A stretch of 64,000 nt of DNA from positions 62,001-126,000 of the forward strand of contig JBFWVR010000003.1 in NCBI GenBank assembly GCA_050246635.1, written 5' to 3'. Below are positions 36,072-45,661 of the stretch, in pieces. Below the pieces are notes generated by a model. It saw only the letters and a program-made list of their open reading frames with translations. It ran no database searches and was not told the DNA's origin. Made by a program: the position numbers and the translations under genes. The DNA comes from JBFWVR01 sp050246635 (GTDB lineage: Bacteria > Acidobacteriota > Vicinamibacteria > Vicinamibacterales > UBA2999). The first letter of the stretch is position 1, and each line of letters opens with the position of its first letter.

Positions 36072-37265
36072 ATGAAGAAATCACGCAAATTCACGCTGGC
36101 TGCCATCGGCGTTGCCGTGCTCGGTGTCGCGGTCTACGCCGCGACGACCGCCAATGGCGCGGGCTCCACCATCGATCCCTCGCGGCTGGCCACCGCCGAG
36201 CGTGGGCCGATGGTTCGCTCTGTCGTCGCGACCGGCAAGATCGAGCCCATCAGCAAGGTCGAGATCAAGTCGAAGGCGAACGGGATCATCGAGGAGCTGC
36301 TGGTCGACGTCGACTCCCAGGTCGAGCCGGGCGCGGTGCTCGCGGAACTCGACAAGGAGAACCTGACCGCCCGCCTGCGCGAGGCGCGGGCGAACCTCGA
36401 GGCGGCGCGGGCCGCGCTGGGCGCGGCCGACGCGACCGCGCAGAAGACCGCCATCGAGGCCGAGTCCCCCGAGGTCGAGTTTGCGAAGCGCGCCTACGAC
36501 CGCGCGAAGACGCTGTCGGACGACAAGCTGCTCTCCACCGACCAGCTCGACGCCGCCCGCTCCGCGTGGGAGCAGGCCGTCAACAAGCGCCGCGCCGCCG
36601 AGTCGCAGCTCATCGTCAGCAAGGCGCGGGTCGCGGAAGCGCGCGCGGGCGTGCGCCAGGCCGAAGCCGCCGTCGAGCGGGCCGAGGAGGAGCTGGCCAA
36701 CGCCACGATCAAGGCCCCCATCCGCGGCACCGTGCTCACCCGCGACGTCGAGCTCGGCAGCCCCGTGTCCTCGATCCTCAACCTCGGTGCCAACGCCACC
36801 CTCGTGATGACGCTCGGCGACATCGACCAGGTGTTCGTGCGTGGCAAGGTGGACGAAGCCGACATCGGCCACGTGCGCCTCGGCATGCCGGCGCGCATCA
36901 CCACCGAGAGCTTCCGCGACACCACCTTCACCGGGAAGGTCACGCAGATCTCGCCGATCGGCGTCGAGAAGGACAACGTCACGACCTTCGAGGTCGAGGT
37001 CTCGATCGAGAACCCGTCCGGGCAGCTCAAGGCCAACATGACGGCGAATGCCGAGATCGTGCTCGAGGAGCACCCCGACGCGCTCGTCGTCCCCGAGGCC
37101 GCGATCTCCTACGACGAGCAGCGCAACGCGTTCGTGGACGTGGTCGACCCGGGCGCGGAGGGCGGGCGCCGGCGTGTGCCCGTGAAGACCGGCATCGGCA
37201 ACGGCACGCGCACCGAGATCACCGATGGCCTCAAGGCAGGGGACCAGGTCGTCCTGCCCGGGTAG
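36072..37265 (+). CDS. MacA/HlyD-type periplasmic adaptor of a tripartite efflux system
   Basis: 397 aa. N-terminal membrane anchor (FTLAAIGVAVLGVAVYAAT), a barrel-sandwich (lipoyl-like) half around residues 55-95, a long coiled-coil hairpin (about 95-225, from ENLTARLREARANLEAARAA to EAAVERAEEELANATIKAPI), then the second half of the lipoyl domain (TIKAPIRGTVL), beta-barrel and membrane-proximal domains. This matches MacA. It begins with ATG 36072 and is followed at 6 bp by two MacB-type permeases, so it should join the inner-membrane pump to an outer-membrane channel. Confidence 0.9.
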   Translation: MKKSRKFTLAAIGVAVLGVAVYAATTANGAGSTIDPSRLATAERGPMVRSVVATGKIEPISKVEIKSKANGIIEELLVDVDSQVEPGAVLAELDKENLTARLREARANLEAARAALGAADATAQKTAIEAESPEVEFAKRAYDRAKTLSDDKLLSTDQLDAARSAWEQAVNKRRAAESQLIVSKARVAEARAGVRQAEAAVERAEEELANATIKAPIRGTVLTRDVELGSPVSSILNLGANATLVMTLGDIDQVFVRGKVDEADIGHVRLGMPARITTESFRDTTFTGKVTQISPIGVEKDNVTTFEVEVSIENPSGQLKANMTANAEIVLEEHPDALVVPEAAISYDEQRNAFVDVVDPGAEGGRRRVPVKTGIGNGTRTEITDGLKAGDQVVLPG

Positions 37266-37271
37266 GCGACG

Positions 37272-38564
37272 ATGCAGGAAGCGTTCATCCAGGCCCTCGA
37301 CAACATCCGCGCGAACAAGCTGCGGAGCTTCCTGACCTGCTTCGGGATCCTCTGGGGCATCATCGCCGTCGTCATCCTGTCGGCGACGGGCGAGGGGTTC
37401 CGTCGGGGCAACCAGCGGGTGCTCGAGGAGCTCGGCAAGAACATCGCCATCGTCTGGGGCAGCCGGACGACGATGCAGGCGGGCGGCGCGCGCGCGGGCC
37501 GCGAGATCCAGCTGACGGTGGATGATGCGCGGGCCCTGGAGCGCGAGGCGGGGCTCGTGGCGGTGGTGAGCCCCGAGATCAACCGGTCGCTCCGCGTGAA
37601 GAGCGCGTTCAATGCCGCGACGCTCTCGGTGCACGGCATCGAGCCGCAGTACCAGGATATCCGCACGATCGACATCGAGCAGGGGCGCGGCTTCGTGTGG
37701 TCGGACGACACCGACGTGCACCGCGTGTGCGTGATCGGCGCCGACGCCTGGAAGCAGCTTTTCGCCGCGCACGAGGGCCTCGGCGAGACCGTGCAGATCG
37801 ACGGGGTGCCCTACACGGTGATCGGCAAGATCCGGAAGAAGGACCAGGACAGCAACTACAGCGGTCCCGACAACGACAAGGTCTTCGTGCCCTTCAGCGC
37901 GATGGCCCGCGACTTCCCGCGCACCGACGCGCCACGGGGCACGGTCTCGCAGATCATCGTCTCGCCGAAGGCGCGGGTGGTCGACGCCCTGCCGGCCGTG
38001 CTCGACGCGCGCACCGGCCGCATCCAGGACATCGACTGGCCGCTCGAACGCGACGTGCGGCACGTGCTGGCCCGGCACAAGGACTTCAACCCCGACGACC
38101 GCGACGCGCTCGCCGTGTGGGACACCTCGCTCGAGAGCCTGATGTTCGGCCGCATGATCGACGCGATGCGCGAGTTCTTCACCGCCGTCGGCCTGGTGAC
38201 CCTGGCGCTCGGCGGGCTGGGCGTGATGAACATCATGCTCGTCTCGGTGAAGGAGCGCACCCGGGAGATCGGCGTGCGCAAGGCGCTCGGTGCCACCACG
38301 GCGCAGATCCAGCGGCAGTTCTTCCTCGAGGGCTTCTTCCTGACGATGGTCAGCGGTGCCGCCGGGTTCGTCGCGGCCGCGGGCCTGTGCGCCCTGATCA
38401 ACCTGGCGCCGATGCCCGAGCGCTTCCAGGGGATGATCATCACCTGGCAATCCGGGGCCTATGCCGTGCTGGCGCTCGTCGTCATCGGCGTCGTGACGTC
38501 CACCTATCCCGCGCGCCGGGCGGCGGAGCTGCCGCCGGTCGAGGCGCTGCGCTACGAGATGTAG
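37272..38564 (+). CDS. MacB-type ABC transporter permease
   Basis: 430 aa. First transmembrane helix about 20-40 (LRSFLTCFGILWGIIAVVIL), a periplasmic MacB domain to about 285, then three helices with FtsX features (GVMNIMLVSVKERTREIGVRKALG). There is no ATP-binding cassette, unlike E. coli MacB. The gene starts 6 bp after the MacA-like gene and ends 3 bp before the second permease. The ATPase must be encoded elsewhere. Confidence 0.9.
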   Translation: MQEAFIQALDNIRANKLRSFLTCFGILWGIIAVVILSATGEGFRRGNQRVLEELGKNIAIVWGSRTTMQAGGARAGREIQLTVDDARALEREAGLVAVVSPEINRSLRVKSAFNAATLSVHGIEPQYQDIRTIDIEQGRGFVWSDDTDVHRVCVIGADAWKQLFAAHEGLGETVQIDGVPYTVIGKIRKKDQDSNYSGPDNDKVFVPFSAMARDFPRTDAPRGTVSQIIVSPKARVVDALPAVLDARTGRIQDIDWPLERDVRHVLARHKDFNPDDRDALAVWDTSLESLMFGRMIDAMREFFTAVGLVTLALGGLGVMNIMLVSVKERTREIGVRKALGATTAQIQRQFFLEGFFLTMVSGAAGFVAAAGLCALINLAPMPERFQGMIITWQSGAYAVLALVVIGVVTSTYPARRAAELPPVEALRYEM

Positions 38565-38567
38565 GCG

Positions 38568-39833
38568 ATGACGGCCCAGGTGATGCGGGAGATCGTGCGG
38601 GAGGCCTTCATCGGCCTGTCACGCAACCGGACACGCGCGCTGCTCGCGATGCTGGGCATCTCGTGGGGCATCGTCTCGGTCGTGATGCTGCTGTCCTACG
38701 GCAACGGTTTCCGTGACGCGCTGGCCACCGGTTTTCGCGGTGCCTTCGGCGACGCCGTCGTGATCGCCTGGCCGGGGCAGACCTCGTCACAGGCCGGCGG
38801 CGAGCGTGCCGGCAAGCGCATCCGGCTCAAGACCGAGGACATCCTCGCCGTCGGCGAGGTGCCCTTCGTCAAGCACGTCAGCCCGGAGTTCACACGGGAC
38901 TTCCCGGTCACGTGGGGCAACAAGCAGGGCGAGTACCTGATTCGCGGTGTCGCGCCGTCCTATGCCGAGATGCGGAGCCAGTGGGCCGCGTCCGGACGGT
39001 TCCCGGACGACGAGGACGTGCGGCTGCAGCGGCGCGTGGCGTTCCTCGGCAGCGAAGTGGCCCGCAAGCTGTTCGGCACCGTGCCGCCGGTGGGCCAGCG
39101 GATCCGGATCGGCGGCATGTCGTTCGAGGTCGCCGGCGTGCAGCGCGAGAAGGTGCAGCTGTCGAACTACCTGCGCCCCGACCGCGACTCGATCTTCATC
39201 CCCTACACGACGGCCGGGCAGCTCTGGAACACCGAGTACTCGACGGTCATGGTCTACCAGGCGGTGGACCCGAGCCTCGAGGCGGAGGCCACCCGCCAGG
39301 TCCGGCAGCTCCTCGGCACCCGCCTGGGCTTCCAGCCCGACGACGAGCGCGCGCTGCGGCTCTTCGGCTCGACGCAGACCGCGCAGATCACGGCCGGCAT
39401 GGTGCTGGGCCTCAAGCTGGTCCTCGGCTTCATCGGCGTGCTGACGCTCGCGATTGGCGGCATCGGCGTGATGAACATCATGTTCGTGTCGGTGACCGAG
39501 CGCACCCGCGAGATCGGCGTACGCAAGGCGCTTGGCGCCCGCAGGAGCGCCATCCTCCTGCAGTTCCTGCTCGAGGGCCTCGTCACAGCCTTTGCCGGCG
39601 GCGCGGCCGGCGTGGCGGGCTCGTGGATCCTGGTCCGCCTCTTCAGCCCGCGGCCGTTCCTCTCCGAGCTGCTGGACGACGCCTCACGGTCGGCCGACAT
39701 CTACATGCACCTCTCGCTCGACCTGCTGGCGACCTGTGCCGGCATCCTCATGGTCGTCGGCGTCATCAGCGCGATCGTGCCCGCCGTCCGCGCCGCGCGC
39801 ATGGATCCGATCGACGCGCTGCGGTACGAGTAG
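38568..39833 (+). CDS. MacB-type ABC transporter permease, second subunit
   Basis: 421 aa paralogue of the preceding permease, with the same layout: one N-terminal helix (RALLAMLGISWGIVSVVMLL), a large periplasmic domain and three C-terminal helices with GVMNIMFVSVTERTREIGVR. The two may form a heterodimer. ATG 38568 follows the previous stop by 3 bp. It ends RYE and is followed by two GGAAATGG-type palindromes before the next gene. Confidence 0.9.
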   Translation: MTAQVMREIVREAFIGLSRNRTRALLAMLGISWGIVSVVMLLSYGNGFRDALATGFRGAFGDAVVIAWPGQTSSQAGGERAGKRIRLKTEDILAVGEVPFVKHVSPEFTRDFPVTWGNKQGEYLIRGVAPSYAEMRSQWAASGRFPDDEDVRLQRRVAFLGSEVARKLFGTVPPVGQRIRIGGMSFEVAGVQREKVQLSNYLRPDRDSIFIPYTTAGQLWNTEYSTVMVYQAVDPSLEAEATRQVRQLLGTRLGFQPDDERALRLFGSTQTAQITAGMVLGLKLVLGFIGVLTLAIGGIGVMNIMFVSVTERTREIGVRKALGARRSAILLQFLLEGLVTAFAGGAAGVAGSWILVRLFSPRPFLSELLDDASRSADIYMHLSLDLLATCAGILMVVGVISAIVPAVRAARMDPIDALRYE

Positions 39834-39843
39834 GCATGCAGGG

Positions 39844-39930
39844 CTGGAAATGGGGACTGTCCAGGACTGTCTCCATTTCCATATGCGACGACCGGGAAAT
39901 GGGGGCTGTCCCCCTTTCCGCAATAAGATT
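39844..39930. repeat. two GGAAATGGGG-type inverted repeats
   Basis: GGAAATGG...CCATTTCC around an ACTGTCC-rich centre, then GGAAATGGGGG...CCCCCTTTCC. Same word family as 45583-45656 and 47596-47634. The pair lies between the permease operon and the acyl-activating fusion. Confidence 0.75.
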
Positions 39931-39936
39931 CCCCTC

Positions 39937-42645
39937 GTGAACCTCTGGGACGTCTTCGGCGGTGTCGTGGCCCGCCACGGCGCCCGGCCGGCCGTCGAGA
40001 TGCAGCGGGCGGCGGCCGTGGAGACCGTGACCTACGACGAGCTCTCGGCGCGCGCGCTGGCGCAGGCCGCGTGGCTCGCGGGGCACGGCGTCGTCGCCGG
40101 GGATCGCTGCGCCATCTACGCCGACAACGGCGCCGACTGGTGCTCCACGTACCTCGGCATCCTCCGCCTCGGGGCCGTCGCCGTTCCCCTCGACAGCAAC
40201 TACACAGCGGCGCAGGTCGCCACCGTCGTCAGAGACGCGGGGGCGCGTGTCCTGTTCTGCAACCCGAGACTCGACCCGCTGGCTCGCGAGGCCGCCTCCG
40301 ACACCGGCGTGCTCGTGTCGACGGTGCACGGTGTCGCCGATCTGTCTCATTCAGCGGCTGGGCTCCCGGCGTGCCCGGCCACGGGCACCGATCCCGCCGT
40401 CATCCTCTACACGTCCGGCACGACCGCCGATCCCAAGGGCGTGGTGCTCTCGCACGGCAACCTCCTCGCCGAACGTGATGCGGCCTTCGGCATCGTCCAT
40501 GTGACCGAGGCGGATGCGGTCCTTGGCGTGCTGCCCCTGTTCCACGCGCTGGCGCAGCTGGCCAACCTGCTGCTGCCGTTCGCCGTCGGCGCGCGTGTCG
40601 TCTTCCTCGAGACCCTCGATTCGACCCAGCTGCTTCGCGCGCTCGCCGAGCGTCGTATCACCGTCTTCTGCTGCGTGCCACAGTTCTTCTACCTGATCCA
40701 CCAGCGCGTGGAGGGCGAGGTGCAGAAGGGCGGCGTCATGAAGCGCGCGATGTTCCGCGCGTTGCTCGGGCTCAATTTCCGGCTGCGACGGATGGGCGTC
40801 AACGTCGGGCCGTGGCTCTTCGGCCGCGTTCACGACGTCATGGGCCGGCAGATGCGCCTGTTCGTGACGGGGGGATCGAAGTTCGACCCTGCGGTGGGCC
40901 GAGACCTCTATGCCCTTGGCTTCACCATCCTGCAGGCCTACGGGTTGACCGAGACGTCGGGCGCCGCGACCCTGACGCGGCCGGACGAGGCGCACCTCGA
41001 TACGGTGGGCCGCGCGTTGCCAGGCCACGAGGTCCGCATCGTCCCGCGGGAGGGTGGCGACGGCCCTGACGGCTCCCATGACGGGGAGGTCGCCGTCCGC
41101 GGCCCGATCGTGATGCAGGGCTACTTCAACCGGCCCGAGGCGACGGCCGCGGTGATGCGCGACGGCTGGTTCCTGACCGGCGATCTCGGCCGGCTCGACG
41201 CCGAAGGCCGCCTCACGATCACCGGCCGGAGCAAGGAGGTGATCGTCCTCTCGTCGGGCAAGAACATCTACCCCGAGGAGATCGAGGCGCACTACCGCAA
41301 GTCCGCCGTCGTCGGCGAGATCTGTGTCATGGGCCTGACCACGCCCGACAGTCCCACGACCGAGCGCCTGCACGCCGTGGTCGTGCCCGACACGGCCGTG
41401 CTCGCCGAGCGCCGCATCGTCAACGCGGGGGACCTGCTGCGGTTCGAGATGGAGGGCCTGGCGATCGGCCTGCCCGCACACAAGCGGGTGCTGGGCTACG
41501 ACGTCTGGTTCGAGCCGCTGCCTCGCACCACAACGGGCAAGCTGAAGCGGTTCGAGATCCAGCGTATGGTCGTGGAGCGCCGTGAGCAGGCGCGGCAGGC
41601 CCTCGCCGCGCCGCTCTCCGCCGCGGATCAGGCCTGGGAAGTGGAACCGCACCCGGCCGCGGCGCTGCCGATCGTCGTGGCACGGGCGCGGGCCGGCAGC
41701 CGCGTCACCCCCGCCGCGAACCTGGAGCTGGACCTCGGGTTGGACTCGATGGAACGTGTCGAGCTGCTCACCGAGCTCGAGCGCCGCTTCGGCGTGCGTG
41801 TGCCACGCGAGCGGGCGCACGAGATCCTTACCGTGCGGCAACTCGTCGAGGCGGTCCGGCCGGATGGCGACGGTCGCGCCGCCCCGGCAGTCGGTGCGGC
41901 GGAGCCGTCGTGGCCGGTGATCCTGGAGGACCTGCCACCCCCGTCCGATCCCGTGCTCGGCGGCCTGCTCGAGCGGCGGCCGGTGCTCACGCGCGTGCTG
42001 TTCTGGGCCGAACGACTCGCCACGCGAGCGCTCGTCCGCGTCGAGGTGACGGGCCTCGAGCACCTGCCGGCCTCAGGGCCGTACCTGATCTGCCCCAACC
42101 ACCAGAGCTACCTCGACCCCTTCATCGTCTGCGGCGTGTTGCCGTATCGATCGTTTCGCGAGCTGTTCTTCGTCGGCGCCGCGGAGTACTTCCAGACGCC
42201 GCTGATGGCATGGGTGGCGAAGACGTTGAACTGCGTGCCCGTGGATCCCGACGCGAACCTCGAGCCGGCCATGAAGGCCGGCGCCTTCGGCCTGCGGCAC
42301 GGCAAGGTGCTCATGCTGTTCCCGGAGGGCGAACGTTCGATCGACGGCACGGTCAAGCGGTTCAAGAAGGGCGCATCGATCCTGTCCGCCCATCTCGGCG
42401 TGCCCATCGTGCCGGTGGCGATCAGCGGCGTCCATGAACTCTGGCCGCGCAACCGGCCGTTCCAGTGGTCCCGGACCCGCCTCCTGGGACGGCACCGCGT
42501 GCGGATTGCCTTTGGAGGGCAGGTATCCACCCTGCCATCAACGGGTTACGGTGATGCCGCGGAAGAACTCCGCGGGCGGGTCGACCGGATGTGGCAGGAT
42601 CTGGGACCGGATCGGCTGGAGCCCGCCGTCCCGGCGGCCGATTAG
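39937..42645 (+). CDS. acyl-activating enzyme / ACP / 1-acylglycerol-phosphate acyltransferase fusion
   Basis: 902 aa in three parts. Residues 1-560 form an ANL acyl-CoA/acyl-ACP synthetase (P-loop YTSGTTADPKGVVLSHGN, AYGLTETSGAATL, GWFLTGDLGRLD). Residues about 570-650 form an acyl carrier domain with the phosphopantetheine Ser-604 in DLGLDSMERVELL. Residues about 685-902 form a PlsC acyltransferase (NHQSYLD with His-722 and Asp-727; FPEGERSIDG). The order suggests activation of a fatty acid onto the built-in ACP and transfer to a lysophospholipid, as in Aas. The start is GTG 39937 after CAATAAG, weak; the ORF extends upstream only as a shadow of the permease gene. Confidence 0.88.
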   Translation: MNLWDVFGGVVARHGARPAVEMQRAAAVETVTYDELSARALAQAAWLAGHGVVAGDRCAIYADNGADWCSTYLGILRLGAVAVPLDSNYTAAQVATVVRDAGARVLFCNPRLDPLAREAASDTGVLVSTVHGVADLSHSAAGLPACPATGTDPAVILYTSGTTADPKGVVLSHGNLLAERDAAFGIVHVTEADAVLGVLPLFHALAQLANLLLPFAVGARVVFLETLDSTQLLRALAERRITVFCCVPQFFYLIHQRVEGEVQKGGVMKRAMFRALLGLNFRLRRMGVNVGPWLFGRVHDVMGRQMRLFVTGGSKFDPAVGRDLYALGFTILQAYGLTETSGAATLTRPDEAHLDTVGRALPGHEVRIVPREGGDGPDGSHDGEVAVRGPIVMQGYFNRPEATAAVMRDGWFLTGDLGRLDAEGRLTITGRSKEVIVLSSGKNIYPEEIEAHYRKSAVVGEICVMGLTTPDSPTTERLHAVVVPDTAVLAERRIVNAGDLLRFEMEGLAIGLPAHKRVLGYDVWFEPLPRTTTGKLKRFEIQRMVVERREQARQALAAPLSAADQAWEVEPHPAAALPIVVARARAGSRVTPAANLELDLGLDSMERVELLTELERRFGVRVPRERAHEILTVRQLVEAVRPDGDGRAAPAVGAAEPSWPVILEDLPPPSDPVLGGLLERRPVLTRVLFWAERLATRALVRVEVTGLEHLPASGPYLICPNHQSYLDPFIVCGVLPYRSFRELFFVGAAEYFQTPLMAWVAKTLNCVPVDPDANLEPAMKAGAFGLRHGKVLMLFPEGERSIDGTVKRFKKGASILSAHLGVPIVPVAISGVHELWPRNRPFQWSRTRLLGRHRVRIAFGGQVSTLPSTGYGDAAEELRGRVDRMWQDLGPDRLEPAVPAAD

Positions 42646-42669
42646 AGGATCAGCACGCGAGGCATCGCC

Positions 42670-42888
42670 GTGAACGAGATACCTGCTCTCACGTCGCATG
42701 CGCCTATCGAGCGGCCCGACCGGGATCCCCGGCCGCGTGAGGACCCCTACGGGCAGCGTCACAAGCGCCAGCGGCACCCGGCCCACCAGGATCGGGCGGC
42801 CGCGGCGGCGGCCCCGTCGACGACAGGCGAGCCGGCCGCGCCGGAGGAGCCGCCCGTGGTGGGGTCGCGCCTCGACGTGCGCGCCTGA
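42670..42888 (+). CDS. small basic hypothetical protein
   Basis: 72 aa, starting GTG at 42670 with GAGG 9 nt upstream. Sequence is mostly disordered and charged (PDRDPRPREDPYGQRHKRQ), with an acidic Pro/Ala-rich segment and a C-terminal GSRLDVRA. No family recognised. It sits between the fusion gene (24 bp upstream) and the convergent alpha/beta hydrolase, whose stop codon abuts its own. Real status is moderately likely. Confidence 0.45.
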   Translation: MNEIPALTSHAPIERPDRDPRPREDPYGQRHKRQRHPAHQDRAAAAAAPSTTGEPAAPEEPPVVGSRLDVRA

Positions 42889-44574
42889 CTACTTCCGGCC
42901 CTCGCCCAGTTCCCGCGCCATCCACGTGCTGATGGCCGCGGTCACACCGTTGGCCACCTCACGATCCGTCAGCGAGCTGTACTCGCTCACTTCTCCCGTG
43001 GTCGCCGGCACCAGCAGGTGATTGACGCCCGGCACGACCGCCAGGTCGGTGTCGACCTTCCGCTTGCGTGCGCGGGCCAAACCCGCCAGCTTCTCGGCAT
43101 GGTAGGGCGGCACCTGCGTGTCGACCGAGCCCTGGACGACGAGCACCGGCTGGTCGATGTCCTCCATGACGTCGGCGGGGTGGAAGGCGAGGAAGCTCTG
43201 GAACCAGGGATTGTCGGAGCGGCGGCGCAGCTCGTCCGGGACCCCGTCCCACGAACCCTCGCCGAGCACCGCCTGCTGCAGCTTCTCCTGCAGGGCAATC
43301 TTCGCGTTGCGTTCCTCGATCGGCGCGTTCATCAGGTCGAGCGCGTGCCGCTGCTGCTCGAGAATGAGCTCGTTGCCGGGAATCGCGGCACCGGCCACGA
43401 GCGCCAACGCCGCCACGCGCTTGTCCCGCTCCGCCGCAATCATCGCGACCCACGCACCCTCGCTGTGGCCGACGAGGCCGATCCGGTCCTTGTCCACGTC
43501 GTCCTTGTGCTCGCGCTCGAGCCAGCGCAGGATGGCGCGCACGTCCTCCGCGTAGTCCTGCAGGGTGGCCGACTCCGTCCGTCCTCCGCTCTGGCCGACG
43601 CCCCGCTTGTCGTACCGGACGACGAGGAAGCCGGCCTCGACGAAGGCCTTCGCCATCTGGCCCAGTACCGGGATGCCGAAGGCGACGCCGTCGCGCCCCG
43701 TCGGTCCCGAGCCCCCGACCAGCACCAACGCCGGCAGCTTGCCGGTGGCGCCCGACGGTTTCGTCACCGACGCGGCCAGGTTGAAGCCCTGCGCCGGGAT
43801 GAGCACCGACTCGTCGCCCGGCAGCGAGAACGCCGCGGTGCGCGACGCGGCCGAGGCGACGTCGTCGCGGGCGACCTCGAGTGCCTGCGCGGGCACGCTG
43901 AGGCGGAGCAGGTCTCCATCGGCGTCGGCCCAGAGGCTCAGTCGCAGTGCGCCCGCCGGCGCGGGATTGTCGATCCGCAGCGCGTACCGCTTCGCGTCGA
44001 GGGCCGCGCGCGGCGTCTCGATACGCTCGTCGAACACGCCCTCGACGACGATCGGAATGGCGCCCTGGGGCGGGACGTAGCCGGAGAACGCGGCGTCCTG
44101 CTGCGCGCCGGCGAGGCGGTGCGCGAGCGCCGCGTACGATCCGAGGAACTGGTTGGGCAGGACCACCGCGTCGGCGGCGACCGGGTCGTCCTTGGTGGCC
44201 GGCTCGGCGTCGCCGACCTGCATGCGGTTGCTGGCCGTGCCATCCGTGAAGGACGTCTGGAGCGAGACCACCTGCCCGCGCACCGTCGCGTCGAGCACCA
44301 GGCTGACCGGGCGCCAGGCGGCGTCGTAGCGGATCTCGGCGCGGTGCGTCGTGACGTCGAGCGGCGCCGCGAGGCGACTCGTGCCGCGCACCAGCCAGTT
44401 CTCCCCGTCGCGGGTGACCGAGACTTCCTCGCGCCCGATGGCACGGGACTGGACGAAGACGGTGTAGGCGTGGCCGCCGGTCATTTGCGGGGCCTCCGGG
44501 GCCTGGGCGGACACGGACGGGACCCCGCCCATGAGGGCCAGCGCCAGGCACGTAAAATGGGATCGCGTCATCAT
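42889..44574 (-). CDS. secreted alpha/beta hydrolase
   Basis: 561 aa. A signal peptide (MMTRSHFTCLALALMGGVPS, cleavage after VSA) is followed by a beta-rich N-terminal domain of about 240 aa. The alpha/beta-hydrolase domain follows, with the oxyanion region VLVGGSGPTGRDG, nucleophile in GLVGHSEGAW, acid in VVQGSVDTQVPPYH and His in VPGVNHLL. Such two-domain serine hydrolases act on esters or peptides; the substrate is unknown. The ATG is preceded by AAGGGAAAG. It is divergent from ygfZ with 42 bp between the starts. Confidence 0.85.
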   Translation of the reverse strand: MMTRSHFTCLALALMGGVPSVSAQAPEAPQMTGGHAYTVFVQSRAIGREEVSVTRDGENWLVRGTSRLAAPLDVTTHRAEIRYDAAWRPVSLVLDATVRGQVVSLQTSFTDGTASNRMQVGDAEPATKDDPVAADAVVLPNQFLGSYAALAHRLAGAQQDAAFSGYVPPQGAIPIVVEGVFDERIETPRAALDAKRYALRIDNPAPAGALRLSLWADADGDLLRLSVPAQALEVARDDVASAASRTAAFSLPGDESVLIPAQGFNLAASVTKPSGATGKLPALVLVGGSGPTGRDGVAFGIPVLGQMAKAFVEAGFLVVRYDKRGVGQSGGRTESATLQDYAEDVRAILRWLEREHKDDVDKDRIGLVGHSEGAWVAMIAAERDKRVAALALVAGAAIPGNELILEQQRHALDLMNAPIEERNAKIALQEKLQQAVLGEGSWDGVPDELRRRSDNPWFQSFLAFHPADVMEDIDQPVLVVQGSVDTQVPPYHAEKLAGLARARKRKVDTDLAVVPGVNHLLVPATTGEVSEYSSLTDREVANGVTAAISTWMARELGEGRK

Positions 44575-44616
44575 TCTTTCCCTTGAGACGTCAGGTCCAA
44601 TCTTCGAGCTTAGACG

Positions 44617-45573
44617 ATGTTTTCCCAGGACGGCTACCAGGCAGTGCGGACCGCGGCGGGCGCGGCCGTTCGAACCGATCGCGGCATCGTCGCCATCCGC
44701 GGCGCCGACCGCCTCAGCTGGCTGCAGGGCCTGCTGACCAACGACGTCGCCAACCTGCCCGACGGGCAGTCCCGCTACGCCGCATACCTCACGCCGCAGG
44801 GGCGGATGATCACGGATATGCACGTCGTCGCACTGCCGGAGCGGGTGTTGCTCGACGTCCCCGCCGAGGTGGCGGGCCCGCTCCGCGAGCGGCTCGACAG
44901 CCTGATCTTCGCCGAGGACGTGACCGCCGAGGATCAGTCGATGGCCCTGGCCGTCGTCGAGCTGCACGGGCCCGGCGCGATGCGGGTGATCGGGCGCGCC
45001 CTCCTTTCGGGCGGCGACCAGGGGCATCCTGCCGTGGTGCGGGACGATCGGCTCGGGCTGCCGGGGTACGCAATCTACGTGGACCGGCGGGCAGTCGAGG
45101 GGATCCTGGACCGGCTGACGGACGCTGGTGCCACGCCGGTGTCGCTCGAGACGCTCGGGGTGATCCGTGTCGAGGCGGGCGTGCCCGCGTTCGGCAGCGA
45201 CATGGATGAGGAAACCATCCCGCTCGAAGCCGGCATCGAGGACCGGGCAGTCTCGTTCACCAAGGGGTGTTACGTCGGCCAGGAGGTCATCGTGCGGGTC
45301 ACGACCCGTGGCGGCGGCCGCGTGGCGCGCCGGCTCGTCGGCCTGGCTTTCGGCGAAGGCGACGCGGTGCAGCCCGGTGACGTGCTGGCGGCTGCGGACG
45401 GCGGACGCGAGCTCGGGCGCGTGACGAGTGTCGCCTGGTCGCCCGCGCTCCTGCGCACCATCGCGCTCGGCTACGTGCACCGGGACTTCACGGAGCCCGG
45501 GACGGCGGTGACCGCGTCGGATGGAGAGCGCCGCTTGCAGGGCGAGGTGCGGCCGCTGCCGTTCGTGGGGTGA
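44617..45573 (+). CDS. ygfZ: YgfZ-like folate-binding protein (Fe-S cluster maintenance)
   Basis: 318 aa of the GcvT-like superfamily. Diagnostic motif KGCYVGQEVIVR near residue 220 contains the conserved Cys of YgfZ. An N-terminal IRGADRLSWLQGLLTNDV and a C-terminal barrel (GYVHRDFTEPGTAV) complete the fold. YgfZ uses tetrahydrofolate to maintain iron-sulfur enzymes such as MiaB. The start is ATG 44617 without an obvious ribosome site. Its 3' side is marked by the inverted repeats at 45583-45656. Confidence 0.9.
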   Translation: MFSQDGYQAVRTAAGAAVRTDRGIVAIRGADRLSWLQGLLTNDVANLPDGQSRYAAYLTPQGRMITDMHVVALPERVLLDVPAEVAGPLRERLDSLIFAEDVTAEDQSMALAVVELHGPGAMRVIGRALLSGGDQGHPAVVRDDRLGLPGYAIYVDRRAVEGILDRLTDAGATPVSLETLGVIRVEAGVPAFGSDMDEETIPLEAGIEDRAVSFTKGCYVGQEVIVRVTTRGGGRVARRLVGLAFGEGDAVQPGDVLAAADGGRELGRVTSVAWSPALLRTIALGYVHRDFTEPGTAVTASDGERRLQGEVRPLPFVG

Positions 45574-45582
45574 CGCGAGGCA

Positions 45583-45607
45583 GGACATGGGGACAGTCCC
45601 CATGTCC
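45583..45607. repeat. perfect GGACATGGGGAC palindrome
   Basis: GGACATGGGGAC and its exact reverse complement around a single A: a 12-bp stem immediately after the ygfZ stop. Same word family as 39844-39930. Confidence 0.8.
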
Positions 45608-45625
45608 GGGTGCTGGCTAGGGTGG

Positions 45626-45656
45626 AAATGGGGACCGTCGTGGACCGTCCCCATTT
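45626..45656. repeat. AAATGGGGAC inverted repeat
   Basis: AAATGGGGAC pairs with GTCCCCATTT around an 11-nt loop, next to the vapC stop codon. With 45583-45607 it separates the convergent ygfZ and vapC genes. Confidence 0.75.
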
Positions 45657-45661
45657 TCTGC

